Part shown: piece by piece, positions 16,372 to 26,059 of the stretch | Numbering within the stretch: position 1 is the stretch's first letter | Layout of the letters: each line of letters begins with the position of its first letter | From: Gallibacter sp963558965 | Lineage (GTDB): Bacteria > Bacillota > Clostridia > Peptostreptococcales > Anaerovoracaceae | NCBI GenBank assembly: GCA_963558965.1 | Contig: CAUWIT010000018.1 | Location: forward strand, 1 to 37,133 | Direction of reading: 5' to 3' | Length of the DNA: 37,133 nt | The notes under the pieces: model-generated | Told to the model about the DNA's origin: nothing | Databases searched by the model: none | What the model saw: the letters and a program-made list of their open reading frames with translations, nothing else | Made by a program: the position numbers and the translations under genes

Positions 16372-18948
16372 ATGTTAGTTTCATTAAATTGGATAAAAGA
16401 TTATGTAGATATAGATGGTGTTTCAGCGAAAGAATACTGCGACAAAATGGTTATGTCAGGTTCTAACCTTGAAACATGCGAAAAATTAGGAGATGGCATC
16501 GAAGGTGTTAAACTTGGAAAAATCGAAAAGATTGAAAAACACCCAGATGCAGATAAATTAGTAGTTTGTAAAATCAACGTTGGCGGAGACGAACTTGTAC
16601 AGATTGTAACTGGTGCGCCAAATGTATTTGAAGGTGCTTTTGTACCAGTTGCAGTTGATGGAAGCCGTATACCAGGCCCACTTCACGGACAGCCAAAAGT
16701 TGAAGGTGGAGTAGTTATAAGCAAGGGAGTACTAAGAGGCGTAGAATCTTACGGTATGCTTTGTTCAGCACAGGAACTAGGATACGAAGATAAAGTTGCA
16801 CCTCTTGCTTCAAAAGACGGTATCTGGATTTTAGAAGACGACTGGTCAGATAAAATCGGTATGGACTTTGTAGAAGCTTTGGAACTTGAAGATTACAAAA
16901 TCGACTTTGAAATTACACCAAATAGACCTGACTGTCTATCTATGATAGGAATGGCAAGAGAAACTGCAGCAACTTTTGGAAGCACACTTAAATATCCAGA
17001 AGTAAGTTGCAACACAATCGGTGGCAATGCTTCAGATTACATCTCTGTAGAAGTTAGATCAGACTTATGTAAGAGATATACTGCTAGAGTTATCAAAGAT
17101 GTAAAAATCAAACAGTCACCATGGTGGCTACAGAAAAAACTTATGGCAGCAGGTATGAGACCGATTAACAACATGGTAGACATTACAAACTTTGTAATGC
17201 TAGAATACGGACAGCCATTACACGCATTTGATATTAACAGCATTTCAGGAAACAAGATTATCGTTGACGTTGCAAACGAAGGAGAAGTATTTACAACTCT
17301 TGATGGAAACGAAAGACAGTTAGATGGCGAAATGCTAATGATAAAAGACGCTGAAAAAAATATTGCTCTAGCAGGTATTATGGGCGGACTAAACTCTGAA
17401 ATCGAAGGAGACACTGATACTGTAATTATCGAATCAGCTAACTTCCTAGGATCAAGCGTTAGACAGACTTCTAAAAAGCTTGCATTGAGAACAGAATCAT
17501 CAGGTAGATACGAAAAAGGCATTGATCCAAATCTATGTGAAGAAGCAGCAGATAGAGTTTGTCACCTAATCGAAATGCTAGATTGCGGTAAAGTTGTTGA
17601 AGGTTCAGTAGACATTTACAAAAATCCAGAAACAAATCCAACTGTAAAAGCTAGAGTTAGCCGTATTAACAGCGTAATCGGTATCGACATTACAAGAGAA
17701 GAAATGCAGGGATACCTAGAAAGCCTAGAAATGAAAGTTGAAGGCGAAGGAGATGAACTATTAGTAACAGCTCCAACAATAAGACAGGACATTCTTGAAG
17801 AAGTAGATATTATCGAAGAAGTAGCAAGAATGTACGGATACGACAATGTACCTATGACACTTCCAGATACAGTAACAAAAGCTGAAACTTCAAAGAGCTG
17901 GAAGATCAGAGCATTGACTAGAGATGTTCTTTGCGGAATGGGTGCTAACGAGATCCAGACATTCTCATTTATCAATAACAAGATTCTAGATGCAGTAGGC
18001 ATTGAAGAAGATTCATGGGAAAGAAACTTAGTAGAACTGATCAATCCTATGGGTGAAGATACAGCTGCTATGAGAACTATTTTAACACCTGGTATGTTAG
18101 AAGTACTTGGCAGAAACTACTCAAGAAATATCGAAAGCGTAAGAGCTTACGAAATCGGTATTACATTTATGAAAAACTTAATTGAAGAAAACGGACTTCC
18201 AGATGAATCTCGTAACTTAACTATCGGTTTATATGGAGAAGGAGAAGATTTCTTCACTTTAAAAGGTATGATTGTTGAATTACTAAGTGTTCTAGGTATT
18301 AACAACGTTGAATTTATACCGGAAAAAGAATACGGTATCTATCATCCAGGCAGATGTGCTCGTATCGTTTTAGATGTAGAGGACGGAAGCAGAAGAGAAG
18401 AAATGCTAGCAAATCTACAGGAACAGCTTGAAAAAGGCCAAGGCCAGATGATGGATGAAGAGCTTCAGGTTATGAGAGAGCTTGTTCAGGTTCTATCTAG
18501 CGGTGTTGATGCAGAACCAATCGAACTAGGTATTATGGGAGAAGTTCACCCAGACGTAGCCGAAAGATTTGGTATCGGTACAAGAGCTTACTGCTGCGAA
18601 TTGTTCTTTGACGAACTAGTAGAGCTAGCAAATGAAGATATTCATTACTCTCCACTACCTAAGTATCCAGCAACTTCAAGAGATATCGCTATTCTTCTGG
18701 AAGAATCAGTTCCAGTAGGCGATGTAATCAAAGCTATTGAAGCACATGGAAATGATATCTTAGAAGATGTTAAGTTATTTGACATCTACAGAGGCGAACA
18801 GGTTGAAGACGGTAAGAAGAGTGTAGCTATATCACTTACTTACAGACATCCTGAAAAGACTCTAACAGATGAAGAAACTCAGGCAGTTCACGAAGATATC
18901 TTAAAGACATTAAACGAACAGTTTAACGCTGTATTGAGAGAAATGTAG
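16372..18948 (+). CDS. pheT: Phenylalanine--tRNA ligase beta subunit, with insertion
   Basis: Structural and editing subunit of PheRS. Seen in order: an EMAPII-like tRNA-binding OB fold (about 40-150), the B3/B4 editing domain (about 210-385), the B5 domain (about 405-475), a catalytic-like core and the C-terminal anticodon-binding FDX-ACB domain (from about 760, YSPLPKYPATSRDIA). At 858 residues it is longer than typical bacterial PheT (about 795-805). The excess is mostly a charged, Gln/Glu-rich segment at about residues 668-716, between HPGRCARIVL and IELGIMGEVHPDV, which are normally close together. The reading frame is intact across it. Confidence 0.96.
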   Translation: MLVSLNWIKDYVDIDGVSAKEYCDKMVMSGSNLETCEKLGDGIEGVKLGKIEKIEKHPDADKLVVCKINVGGDELVQIVTGAPNVFEGAFVPVAVDGSRIPGPLHGQPKVEGGVVISKGVLRGVESYGMLCSAQELGYEDKVAPLASKDGIWILEDDWSDKIGMDFVEALELEDYKIDFEITPNRPDCLSMIGMARETAATFGSTLKYPEVSCNTIGGNASDYISVEVRSDLCKRYTARVIKDVKIKQSPWWLQKKLMAAGMRPINNMVDITNFVMLEYGQPLHAFDINSISGNKIIVDVANEGEVFTTLDGNERQLDGEMLMIKDAEKNIALAGIMGGLNSEIEGDTDTVIIESANFLGSSVRQTSKKLALRTESSGRYEKGIDPNLCEEAADRVCHLIEMLDCGKVVEGSVDIYKNPETNPTVKARVSRINSVIGIDITREEMQGYLESLEMKVEGEGDELLVTAPTIRQDILEEVDIIEEVARMYGYDNVPMTLPDTVTKAETSKSWKIRALTRDVLCGMGANEIQTFSFINNKILDAVGIEEDSWERNLVELINPMGEDTAAMRTILTPGMLEVLGRNYSRNIESVRAYEIGITFMKNLIEENGLPDESRNLTIGLYGEGEDFFTLKGMIVELLSVLGINNVEFIPEKEYGIYHPGRCARIVLDVEDGSRREEMLANLQEQLEKGQGQMMDEELQVMRELVQVLSSGVDAEPIELGIMGEVHPDVAERFGIGTRAYCCELFFDELVELANEDIHYSPLPKYPATSRDIAILLEESVPVGDVIKAIEAHGNDILEDVKLFDIYRGEQVEDGKKSVAISLTYRHPEKTLTDEETQAVHEDILKTLNEQFNAVLREM

Positions 18949-18961
18949 GGAGGCGTCAATC

Positions 18962-19519
18962 ATGAGCAATAAAGTAACTGTAAATATTTTTGGACAGGAA
19001 TACACTATTGCTGGAGATGAAACTCAGGATAGGATTATTCAGGTAGCTTCATGGGTGGACAGCAAAATGAGAGAAATAGATGATGCTGTTGCAGGCAATT
19101 TGCCAACTTCAAGTAAAGCTGTATTAGCTGCTGTAAATATCGCAAACGAATATTTTCAGTGTAAAGCAGAGCTAGATGAAGCTAAAAAGATTTCTGAACA
19201 GCTTGAAGGGGACACTCAGCATTACATCCAGCTATGGGATGAATCTAAGAAAAATTTCTTGGAATACAAAGAAGAAAACATAGCTCTCCAGAAGCAAAAA
19301 GAAGAGCTTGCAATCCAGGTGCAAGCTAAGGACAAAGAAATAGAAAAGATTTTACAGGGACAGGGAAGTATCAAAGAAGAAATCCAAAAAGGTACTGAAG
19401 CTCAGTTGAAATCTGCCGAAGCTAAATACAAAGACTTGGAAAACAATTTCTTTGATTTGCAAATGGAAAACATAAGGATTAAAAGTGAATTAGAAAAATT
19501 AAGAGGTGCGATGAAATAA
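18962..19519 (+). CDS. zapA: Cell division protein ZapA
   Basis: ZapA binds FtsZ and bundles its filaments at the Z-ring. Seen: 185 residues, an N-terminal ZapA globular domain (about 1-60, with VNIFGQEYTIAGDE) followed by a long coiled coil to the C-terminus. The coiled coil is longer than in the roughly 85-110-residue ZapA of Bacillus. A GGGAGG site precedes the ATG. The next ATG (mutS2) begins directly after its stop codon, so the two are coupled. pheT-zapA-mutS2 is a common Clostridia order. Confidence 0.9.
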   Translation: MSNKVTVNIFGQEYTIAGDETQDRIIQVASWVDSKMREIDDAVAGNLPTSSKAVLAAVNIANEYFQCKAELDEAKKISEQLEGDTQHYIQLWDESKKNFLEYKEENIALQKQKEELAIQVQAKDKEIEKILQGQGSIKEEIQKGTEAQLKSAEAKYKDLENNFFDLQMENIRIKSELEKLRGAMK

Positions 19520-21898
19520 ATGAACGAAAAAGCTATAAAAGTTTTGGAGTACAATAAAATCATTGAGCTTTTAAAAGGACAGGCAGGCTCTGAGATGACA
19601 CGTAAAATCATCTCAGAGCTTAAGCCGTTTACAGACCCAAGGGTAATTAGGACCGTTTTAGAAGAGACTGACGAGGCTGTAAGGCTAATATCATTTAAAG
19701 GGCCACTGCCACTTGGGAATTTTTATGATATAAAACAATTTGTAGGATTTGCTCAAAAAGGTGGTAGCCTAAATATGAAGCAACTTTTACAAGTTTTATA
19801 CAATATGAAAATAACGGCAAATGTTATAAATTGGCTCAAAGGAGATGTACCATCTCTACCGATTTTACAATCTTTGGTAGAGGTGCTTGCTGTGTTTAAA
19901 GACTTGGCAGAAGAAATCGACAGATCCATAGAATCTGAAGATATGGTCAGCGACAATGCCAGCTCTGAGTTGAGACATATAAGAAGAAGCATAGTAAGGC
20001 AAAATGAAACTATAAAAAATAGAATCAACCAGATGATAAACAAAGCTGACAACCAATCTATGTTGCAAGATGCCATAGTAACTGTAAGAGATGGCAGATA
20101 TGTAATCCCAGTAAAACAGGAACATAGAAGTAAGTTCCCGGGAATAGTACACGATCAAAGTGCATCAGGTGCAACATTGTTTATAGAACCACAAGTTATA
20201 GTCAATATGAACAATGAACTTAGAGAACTTGAAGTAGCTGAAAAAGCTGAAGTCGAAAGAATTTTAGCAGAGCTATCTGGCAGAGTTGGAGAACATGCAG
20301 CTCAGCTAAACAACAACCAAGAAATCTTAGTTCAATTGGATTTGATTATGGCAAAAGGGAAACTTGCCCATATCCAGCATGCCGAATGTCCAAGTGTAAA
20401 CGAAGATGGCATACTGGTTTTAAAAGAAGCGAGACACCCACTTATCGATAGACAAAAAGCAGTGCCTATAAATGTTTCAATAGGAGATAAATACAGCACA
20501 CTTGTTGTAACAGGACCTAATACAGGTGGTAAAACTGTAACTTTAAAAACAGCAGGATTGTTGGCTATGATGGCACAAACAGGACTACATATACCTGCGG
20601 CATCAAGCAGTACCATTCCAATTTACGAAAATATTTTCGCAGATATTGGAGATGAACAAAGTATTGAACAAAGTTTATCAACATTTTCATCTCATATGAA
20701 AAACATAGTTGAAATTGTAGAAAAAGCTAGTGATAAATCTTTGATACTGTTAGACGAACTTGGTGCAGGTACAGATCCAACAGAAGGTGCAGCACTTGCC
20801 ATAGCAGTTTTAGAAACCTTGAGAAGTAGAGGTGCACAGATTTTTGCTACAACTCACTATACTGAGTTGAAAAAATATGCGATACAGACTTCAGGAGTAG
20901 AAAACGCTTCCATGGAGTTTGATATAGAGACATTAAGTCCTACATACAAGTTGACTATAGGTATACCTGGTAAATCAAACGCTTTTGAAATTTCAAAAAA
21001 ACTTGGTTTGCCTGGAGAAATTATAGGCAAGTCAAAATCTTTACTTGAAGGTGGAGATATTAAATTTGAGTCAGTCCTTGAAGCTATTGAAGAAGATAAA
21101 AAAGCAGCTGAAGAGGAGAGAGACGAAGCTATCATGCTTAACATTGAGATGAAAAAACAAAAAGAAGAAATGGATAAGCGTGAGAAAAAACTTAAGCAGC
21201 AACAGGAAAAAATGCTAAATGACGCCAAGGAAGAAGCTAGAGCAATTATAGCTGAAGCCAAGGAAGTCACAAAAGAAGTTCAAGAAGAGCTTCGTGAGCT
21301 TGCAAAAGTTGAAAGCTTAGGTGAGAGAAATAAACGTCTCGACAGATCTAAGAGAAAAATTAAAGATGCGGCAGGTAGATACAAGGAAACTATTACTAGA
21401 GAAGAAAACGACAATCCTGTTTCTATTGAAGATGTAAAAGTTGGAGATAGAGTTAAGGTTTTAACTATTAACCAAAACGGAGAAGTAATAGGCTTACCTG
21501 ACAGCAGAGGTGAAATCACAGTAAAAGTCGGCGTTATGAAGATGAAGTGTAAAGCTGAAGATTTAAAAATCATAATAGACGGCAGACAGAAAAAGAAAAA
21601 ACCAAAGACAAGCAAAGCTAATTACGGCAGCTTGTACAAGTCAAAGTCTTACTCTATTTCACCTACAATCAATGTCCAAGGACAAAACTTAGATGATGCC
21701 CTAGCAAATACTGAAAAGTATTTAGACGATGCTTTTATGGCTCATCTTGAAGAAGTTACAATTATCCATGGACGTGGAGAAGGTATATTGAAAAAAGGTA
21801 TACAAGATATGCTTAAACGCCACAAACAAGTTAAAAGCTTTAGAAAAGGAAACTATAACGAAGGTGGCGAGGGAGTAACTATTGTTAAGTTGAAATAA
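19520..21898 (+). CDS. mutS2: Endonuclease MutS2
   Basis: MutS-family ATPase lacking the mismatch-recognition domain. Known roles are suppressing homologous recombination and, in Bacillus, rescuing collided ribosomes. Seen: 792 residues, MutS core and lever helices, Walker A TGPNTGGKT (about 330-338), signature and Walker B around LLDELGAGTDPTEGA, a long charged coiled coil (about 515-620), a KOW-like segment, and a C-terminal Smr domain (about 716-792) with HGRGEGIL. The usual LDLRG opening of the Smr domain reads INVQG here. Full length; start adjoins the zapA stop. Confidence 0.96.
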   Translation: MNEKAIKVLEYNKIIELLKGQAGSEMTRKIISELKPFTDPRVIRTVLEETDEAVRLISFKGPLPLGNFYDIKQFVGFAQKGGSLNMKQLLQVLYNMKITANVINWLKGDVPSLPILQSLVEVLAVFKDLAEEIDRSIESEDMVSDNASSELRHIRRSIVRQNETIKNRINQMINKADNQSMLQDAIVTVRDGRYVIPVKQEHRSKFPGIVHDQSASGATLFIEPQVIVNMNNELRELEVAEKAEVERILAELSGRVGEHAAQLNNNQEILVQLDLIMAKGKLAHIQHAECPSVNEDGILVLKEARHPLIDRQKAVPINVSIGDKYSTLVVTGPNTGGKTVTLKTAGLLAMMAQTGLHIPAASSSTIPIYENIFADIGDEQSIEQSLSTFSSHMKNIVEIVEKASDKSLILLDELGAGTDPTEGAALAIAVLETLRSRGAQIFATTHYTELKKYAIQTSGVENASMEFDIETLSPTYKLTIGIPGKSNAFEISKKLGLPGEIIGKSKSLLEGGDIKFESVLEAIEEDKKAAEEERDEAIMLNIEMKKQKEEMDKREKKLKQQQEKMLNDAKEEARAIIAEAKEVTKEVQEELRELAKVESLGERNKRLDRSKRKIKDAAGRYKETITREENDNPVSIEDVKVGDRVKVLTINQNGEVIGLPDSRGEITVKVGVMKMKCKAEDLKIIIDGRQKKKKPKTSKANYGSLYKSKSYSISPTINVQGQNLDDALANTEKYLDDAFMAHLEEVTIIHGRGEGILKKGIQDMLKRHKQVKSFRKGNYNEGGEGVTIVKLK

Positions 21899-21919
21899 CA
21901 AATGTGTAAGGAGCAGATT

Positions 21920-22453
21920 ATGAGCAAATTGATAGTAAGAGAAGGTCGCGAAAATGACATTCCTGCAATAGCTAAAATCTACGATGATTTTTTAGACTAC
22001 GAAGCAGAACACGGAACTAAAACCAACTGGATTAAAGGTGTCTACCCAACAGCAGCCAATGCCCAAAGAGGCTTGGAAAACGGCACTCTTTACGTGGGCG
22101 AGTTAGATGGAGAAGTTGTGGGAAGCTATGTGCTAAACCATGTGCAGCCAGAAGAATACGCCAAGCTGGACTGGGAGTTTCCAGGGGAAGGTGACGAGGT
22201 TATAGTTATACATACTCTTTGTATAGATGTAAATCAGCAGGGCAAACATTTGGGCAAACAATTTGTCGACTTTGCTATTGAACACGGCCGCAAATTGGGA
22301 TGCAAAACTATGCGCATTGATACTTACGAATACAATGAGCCAGCTGCGAAACTTTACACAAAATATGGGTTTAGATACGTTGGAAAAACTGAGTTTTTCT
22401 TTGAACAAGCAATTTTAGAAAACTTAATATGTTTTGAATACAAATTAGACTAA
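21920..22453 (+). CDS. GNAT family N-acetyltransferase
   Basis: Acetyl-CoA-dependent acetyltransferase of unknown substrate. Seen: 177 residues in one GNAT fold, with the core strand VIVIHTLCIDVNQQGKHLG carrying the acetyl-CoA pyrophosphate-binding QxxGxxxG-like loop, followed by NEPAAKLYTKYGFRYVG, the typical C-terminal GNAT motif B. I use the ATG at 21920 because AAGGAG lies 6 bases before it; an in-frame ATG at 21902 would overlap that site. Twenty-one bases after mutS2, so possibly its operon tail. Confidence 0.88.
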   Translation: MSKLIVREGRENDIPAIAKIYDDFLDYEAEHGTKTNWIKGVYPTAANAQRGLENGTLYVGELDGEVVGSYVLNHVQPEEYAKLDWEFPGEGDEVIVIHTLCIDVNQQGKHLGKQFVDFAIEHGRKLGCKTMRIDTYEYNEPAAKLYTKYGFRYVGKTEFFFEQAILENLICFEYKLD

Positions 22454-22489
22454 ATGTAAATTTATGAGTGTTAAAAGGAGAGGTTAGCA

Positions 22490-23863
22490 GTGAGTAAAAT
22501 TGATAAAAATATGGATTTTACCCATGGCAGTATTTATAGCAAATTGTTGGTATTTTCAATACCATTGTTGCTTGGAAACTTGTTGCAGCAAATTTACTTT
22601 ATAGCCGATTCAATTATAGTTGGACAGCTAATTGGAAGTAACGCCTTAGCAGCAGTGGGAGCGGCAACTTCTATTACAATATTGCTAGTGTTCTTTTTTC
22701 AAGGGGTAGCCAGTGGTGCCGGGATTTTGATTTCTCAATATATCGGCGCAGGTCAGCCTCATAAAATGAAAAAAGTTATAAAGGCATCAAGTTTGTTTAC
22801 AGTAGTTTTTGGCGGGATTTTTTCGGTTATCGGATTTTTCCTAACAGACGAAGTGCTTAAATTAATAAGCGTGCCACAGGAAGTTTTCCACCAGACCTAC
22901 ATGTATTTGGCAGTTTCATTTTTAGGTATGCTGCCTATGCTGATTTACAATATGGGTGCAGCAATTTTGCAGGCCATGGGAGACTCTAAAACACCGCTTT
23001 ACTATTTGGCAATAGCTAGTGTTATCAACATAGTTTTGGATATTTACTTTGTAAACAATCTAGGAATGAACGTTGAGGGCACTGCAATCGCAACAGTTAT
23101 TGCCCAGGCGGTTTCCGCTATTTTGATATTTATGTCAATAACTAAAAAAGGCAAAGTCCTAAGTCAATCAGTAGATATTACAAAAGATGATTCGAAACTT
23201 GCCCATATATTGAAACAGATATTGGTAATCGGTATACCTATCGGTGTCCAGTCAATAGTAATAAATTTTTCAAATATTATAACTCAAAACCATATAAATG
23301 GGATAGGCGCAGATGCTATGGCGGGCTGGAGCATATTTAGCCGTATCGACACATTTGTTATCTTGCCGTTTATAAGCTTTGGTATTGCAGTGACTACATA
23401 TGTTGGGCAAAACTACGGTGCTCGAAATATGGAGCGTATTTTTAAAGGTGTCAAAGCAGGAATGGTTATGTCTATAGGTGTCACAGTTGGCATCGGTGTT
23501 ATAATTTGTTTCACTGCAAAATATATATTTTTGTGTTTCACTGGAGACCAGGAAGTAATCGATTATGCTTGCGATATGATATGGCATATGGTGCCATTTT
23601 ACTTCATGCTTGCATCAGCTAAAGTTCATTCAAGTGCAGTATCAGGAACAGGTAATTCGGTAGTGCCTATGATAACAAACATACTGTTTATGTGCGTTAT
23701 AAGAGTTATATTGATACCTACATTTAGCTATACAATCGGTCACAATATGACAGCCCTATATTTAACTTATTGGATTTCTTGGGTACTAAGTGCTGTAAGT
23801 ATTGGCGGATATTATGAATTGAAGACAAAAAAGCAATTGAAGGCGCAAAGCAGTGTGGTATAA
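22490..23863 (+). CDS. MATE family efflux transporter
   Basis: Cation-coupled multidrug and toxin exporter. Seen: 457 residues, about twelve membrane segments in two homologous halves, with the NorM-type openings (IPLLLGNLLQQIYFIADSI) and FLGMLPMLIYNMGAAILQ. The start is a GTG 8 bases after AAGGAG; no better ATG is nearby. Substrate unknown. It could be in the same transcript as the GNAT gene (36-base gap); no linked function is evident. Confidence 0.9.
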   Translation: MSKIDKNMDFTHGSIYSKLLVFSIPLLLGNLLQQIYFIADSIIVGQLIGSNALAAVGAATSITILLVFFFQGVASGAGILISQYIGAGQPHKMKKVIKASSLFTVVFGGIFSVIGFFLTDEVLKLISVPQEVFHQTYMYLAVSFLGMLPMLIYNMGAAILQAMGDSKTPLYYLAIASVINIVLDIYFVNNLGMNVEGTAIATVIAQAVSAILIFMSITKKGKVLSQSVDITKDDSKLAHILKQILVIGIPIGVQSIVINFSNIITQNHINGIGADAMAGWSIFSRIDTFVILPFISFGIAVTTYVGQNYGARNMERIFKGVKAGMVMSIGVTVGIGVIICFTAKYIFLCFTGDQEVIDYACDMIWHMVPFYFMLASAKVHSSAVSGTGNSVVPMITNILFMCVIRVILIPTFSYTIGHNMTALYLTYWISWVLSAVSIGGYYELKTKKQLKAQSSVV

Positions 23864-23906
23864 TGTATTGTAAAAGCAAATTAGATTTGAAAGAAGGTTG
23901 ATTTTT

Positions 23907-24341
23907 ATGTATATAGTAAGTGCATGTTTGCTAGGCGAAAATTGTAAATACGATGGTGGCAACAATGCTACAGAGTGGGTACAGGATATTTTAAAAGATC
24001 ATATGGTATGTAAAGTTTGTCCAGAAGTTTTCGGTAAGCTATACGCACCAAGACCAAAAGCCGAAATTAAAGATGGCAAAGTTATAAATGAAAATGGTGA
24101 AGATGTAACTAAAGCTTTTGAAGAAGGAGCAAGAGTTGCTTACACAAGAGCAGTAGTTGCAGCAAGATCAATAGGAGAAGAAATAGAAGGAGCTATTTTA
24201 AAATCAAACAGCCCTTCATGTGGTAGAGATAAAGTTTACGATGGAACTTTTTCAGGGAATTTAGTAGATGGAGAAGGTATATTTGCTAAAGTCCTAAAAG
24301 AACATGGTATTAAGATTATTACAGAAAAGGAGAGCATTTAA
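23907..24341 (+). CDS. DUF523 family protein, TudS-like [4Fe-4S] protein candidate
   Basis: Small protein of the DUF523 family. A characterised member, TudS, is a thiouracil desulfidase with a [4Fe-4S] cluster held by three cysteines. Seen: 144 residues with Cys7 (SACLLG), Cys13, Cys35 and Cys38 (CPE), and Cys105 (SPSCG); Cys7, Cys38 and Cys105 match the positions expected for cluster ligands. The cellular role here is unknown; removal of sulfur from a damaged or modified base is an inference. I use the ATG at 23907, 9 bases after AGAAGG, rather than a TTG at 23898. Its stop overlaps the argS start (TAATG). Confidence 0.85.
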   Translation: MYIVSACLLGENCKYDGGNNATEWVQDILKDHMVCKVCPEVFGKLYAPRPKAEIKDGKVINENGEDVTKAFEEGARVAYTRAVVAARSIGEEIEGAILKSNSPSCGRDKVYDGTFSGNLVDGEGIFAKVLKEHGIKIITEKESI

Positions 24342-26059
24342 TGGTAAATTACAAAGAGCTTATTTGTGATATTTTGGCAGAAACTTTGACAGATATGTCA
24401 AGGGAAGAAATAATGGGTATGATTGAAATCCCTACAGATGAAAAAATGGGAGACTACGCATTTCCATGTTTTAAACTTGCAAAGGTTTTGAGAAAAGCTC
24501 CACCTTTAATAGCTAAAGATGTTGCAGAACAAATCAAAGACAATGAGATTTTTGAAAAAGTAGAAAATGTAAATGCATATGTAAATATGTATATTTCAAG
24601 AGCAAATTTTGTTGATGGACTTGTAAGAGAAGTAAATGAAGCAGGAGATAATTTTGGTCATAGCACAATTGGTGAAGGCAAAAAAGTCATCGTTGAATTT
24701 TCTTCACCAAATATTGCAAAGCCATTTCATATCGGTCATATAAGATCAACAGTTATCGGTAATTCACTTTATAAAATTTACGATTGCTTAGGTTATGATA
24801 CAGTTCGTATCAATCACTTAGGTGACTATGGTACTCAGTTTGGTAAGATGATCAGCGCTTACAGAAGATGGGGTAACAGAGAAGACGTTGAAAGAGAACC
24901 GATTAAAACTCTATTAAGCTACTATACAAAATTCCATGAAGAAGCAGAAAAGCATCCAGAATTAGAACAAGAAGCAAGAGATATTTTCAAGAGACTTGAA
25001 GATGGAGAACCTGAAGAAATGGAACTATGGCAGTGGTTTAGAGATGAATCACTTAAAGAATTTACAAAAGTTTACAAGATGCTAGACATTGAGTTTGACT
25101 CATATGCAGGTGAATCTTTTTACTCAGATAAGATGCCTCGTATCTTAGATGAACTAAATGAAAAAGGATTGCTAGAAGAATCAAGAGGAGCACAGATTGT
25201 AGACCTTGAAAAATACGGTATGACTCCAGCTCTAGTAACAAAATCAGACGGTTCAACACTATATATCACTAGAGATATTGCAGCAGCAGTATACAGAAAA
25301 GAACATTATGATTTCTACAAAAACATCTACGTTGTAGCATCTCAGCAAAACCTACACTTCCAGCAGTGGTTTAAAATTGTAGAACTACTAGGATACGAAT
25401 GGGCTAAGGACTGTGTACATGTTCCATTTGGAATGGTAAGTCTAAAGGATGGAACTATGTCTACAAGAAAAGGTAGAGTGGTTTTCCTAGAAGATGTATT
25501 AAACAAAGCTGTAGATAAAACTAGAGAAATCATTGAAGAAAAAGGCGTAGCTACAGAAAATATAGATGAAACTGCAAAACAGGTTGGTATAGGTGCTGTA
25601 GTATTTAACGAACTTTCAAATAACAGAATCAAAGACTATGTATTTGATTGGGAAAAAGTCCTTAACTTTGAAGGAGAAACAGGCCCTTATGTACAGTACA
25701 CACATGCTAGAGCTTGTAGCGTACTAAGAAAAGCAGGTGAAGAGGCAGTTTCAAAAGCTGAAAAACTTGAAAACTTCGATCCTCAGGTTTTAACTTCAGA
25801 CAGCGCTTACGAATTAGCTAAACTAATTTACAAATTACCAGATGTAATAGTTGAAGCAGCAGGAAAATATGAACCATCAGTAGTAACAAGACATATCGTA
25901 GATATTGCACAGGCATTTAATAGATTTTATCAGCATGAGAGAATTTTGGTTGAAGACGAAAAAGAACTTCTTTCAAAATTAGCTCTTGTAATTGCAGCTA
26001 AGACAGCTATTAAAAATGGCTTGGCATTGTTAGGTATGCATGCACCGGAGAAAATGTAA
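24341..26059 (+). CDS. argS: Arginine--tRNA ligase
   Basis: Class I synthetase charging tRNA-Arg. Seen: 572 residues, with the N-terminal Add-1 domain (about 1-85), the HIGH motif in NIAKPFHIGHIRST (about residues 124-137), the KMSKS-equivalent loop in DGTMSTRKGR, and the DALR anticodon-binding helical domain at the C-terminus (YVQYTHARACSVLRKA onward). Full length. Coupled to DUF523 upstream (TAATG) and to a radical SAM gene downstream (TAATG). I see no T-box. Confidence 0.97.
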   Translation: MVNYKELICDILAETLTDMSREEIMGMIEIPTDEKMGDYAFPCFKLAKVLRKAPPLIAKDVAEQIKDNEIFEKVENVNAYVNMYISRANFVDGLVREVNEAGDNFGHSTIGEGKKVIVEFSSPNIAKPFHIGHIRSTVIGNSLYKIYDCLGYDTVRINHLGDYGTQFGKMISAYRRWGNREDVEREPIKTLLSYYTKFHEEAEKHPELEQEARDIFKRLEDGEPEEMELWQWFRDESLKEFTKVYKMLDIEFDSYAGESFYSDKMPRILDELNEKGLLEESRGAQIVDLEKYGMTPALVTKSDGSTLYITRDIAAAVYRKEHYDFYKNIYVVASQQNLHFQQWFKIVELLGYEWAKDCVHVPFGMVSLKDGTMSTRKGRVVFLEDVLNKAVDKTREIIEEKGVATENIDETAKQVGIGAVVFNELSNNRIKDYVFDWEKVLNFEGETGPYVQYTHARACSVLRKAGEEAVSKAEKLENFDPQVLTSDSAYELAKLIYKLPDVIVEAAGKYEPSVVTRHIVDIAQAFNRFYQHERILVEDEKELLSKLALVIAAKTAIKNGLALLGMHAPEKM

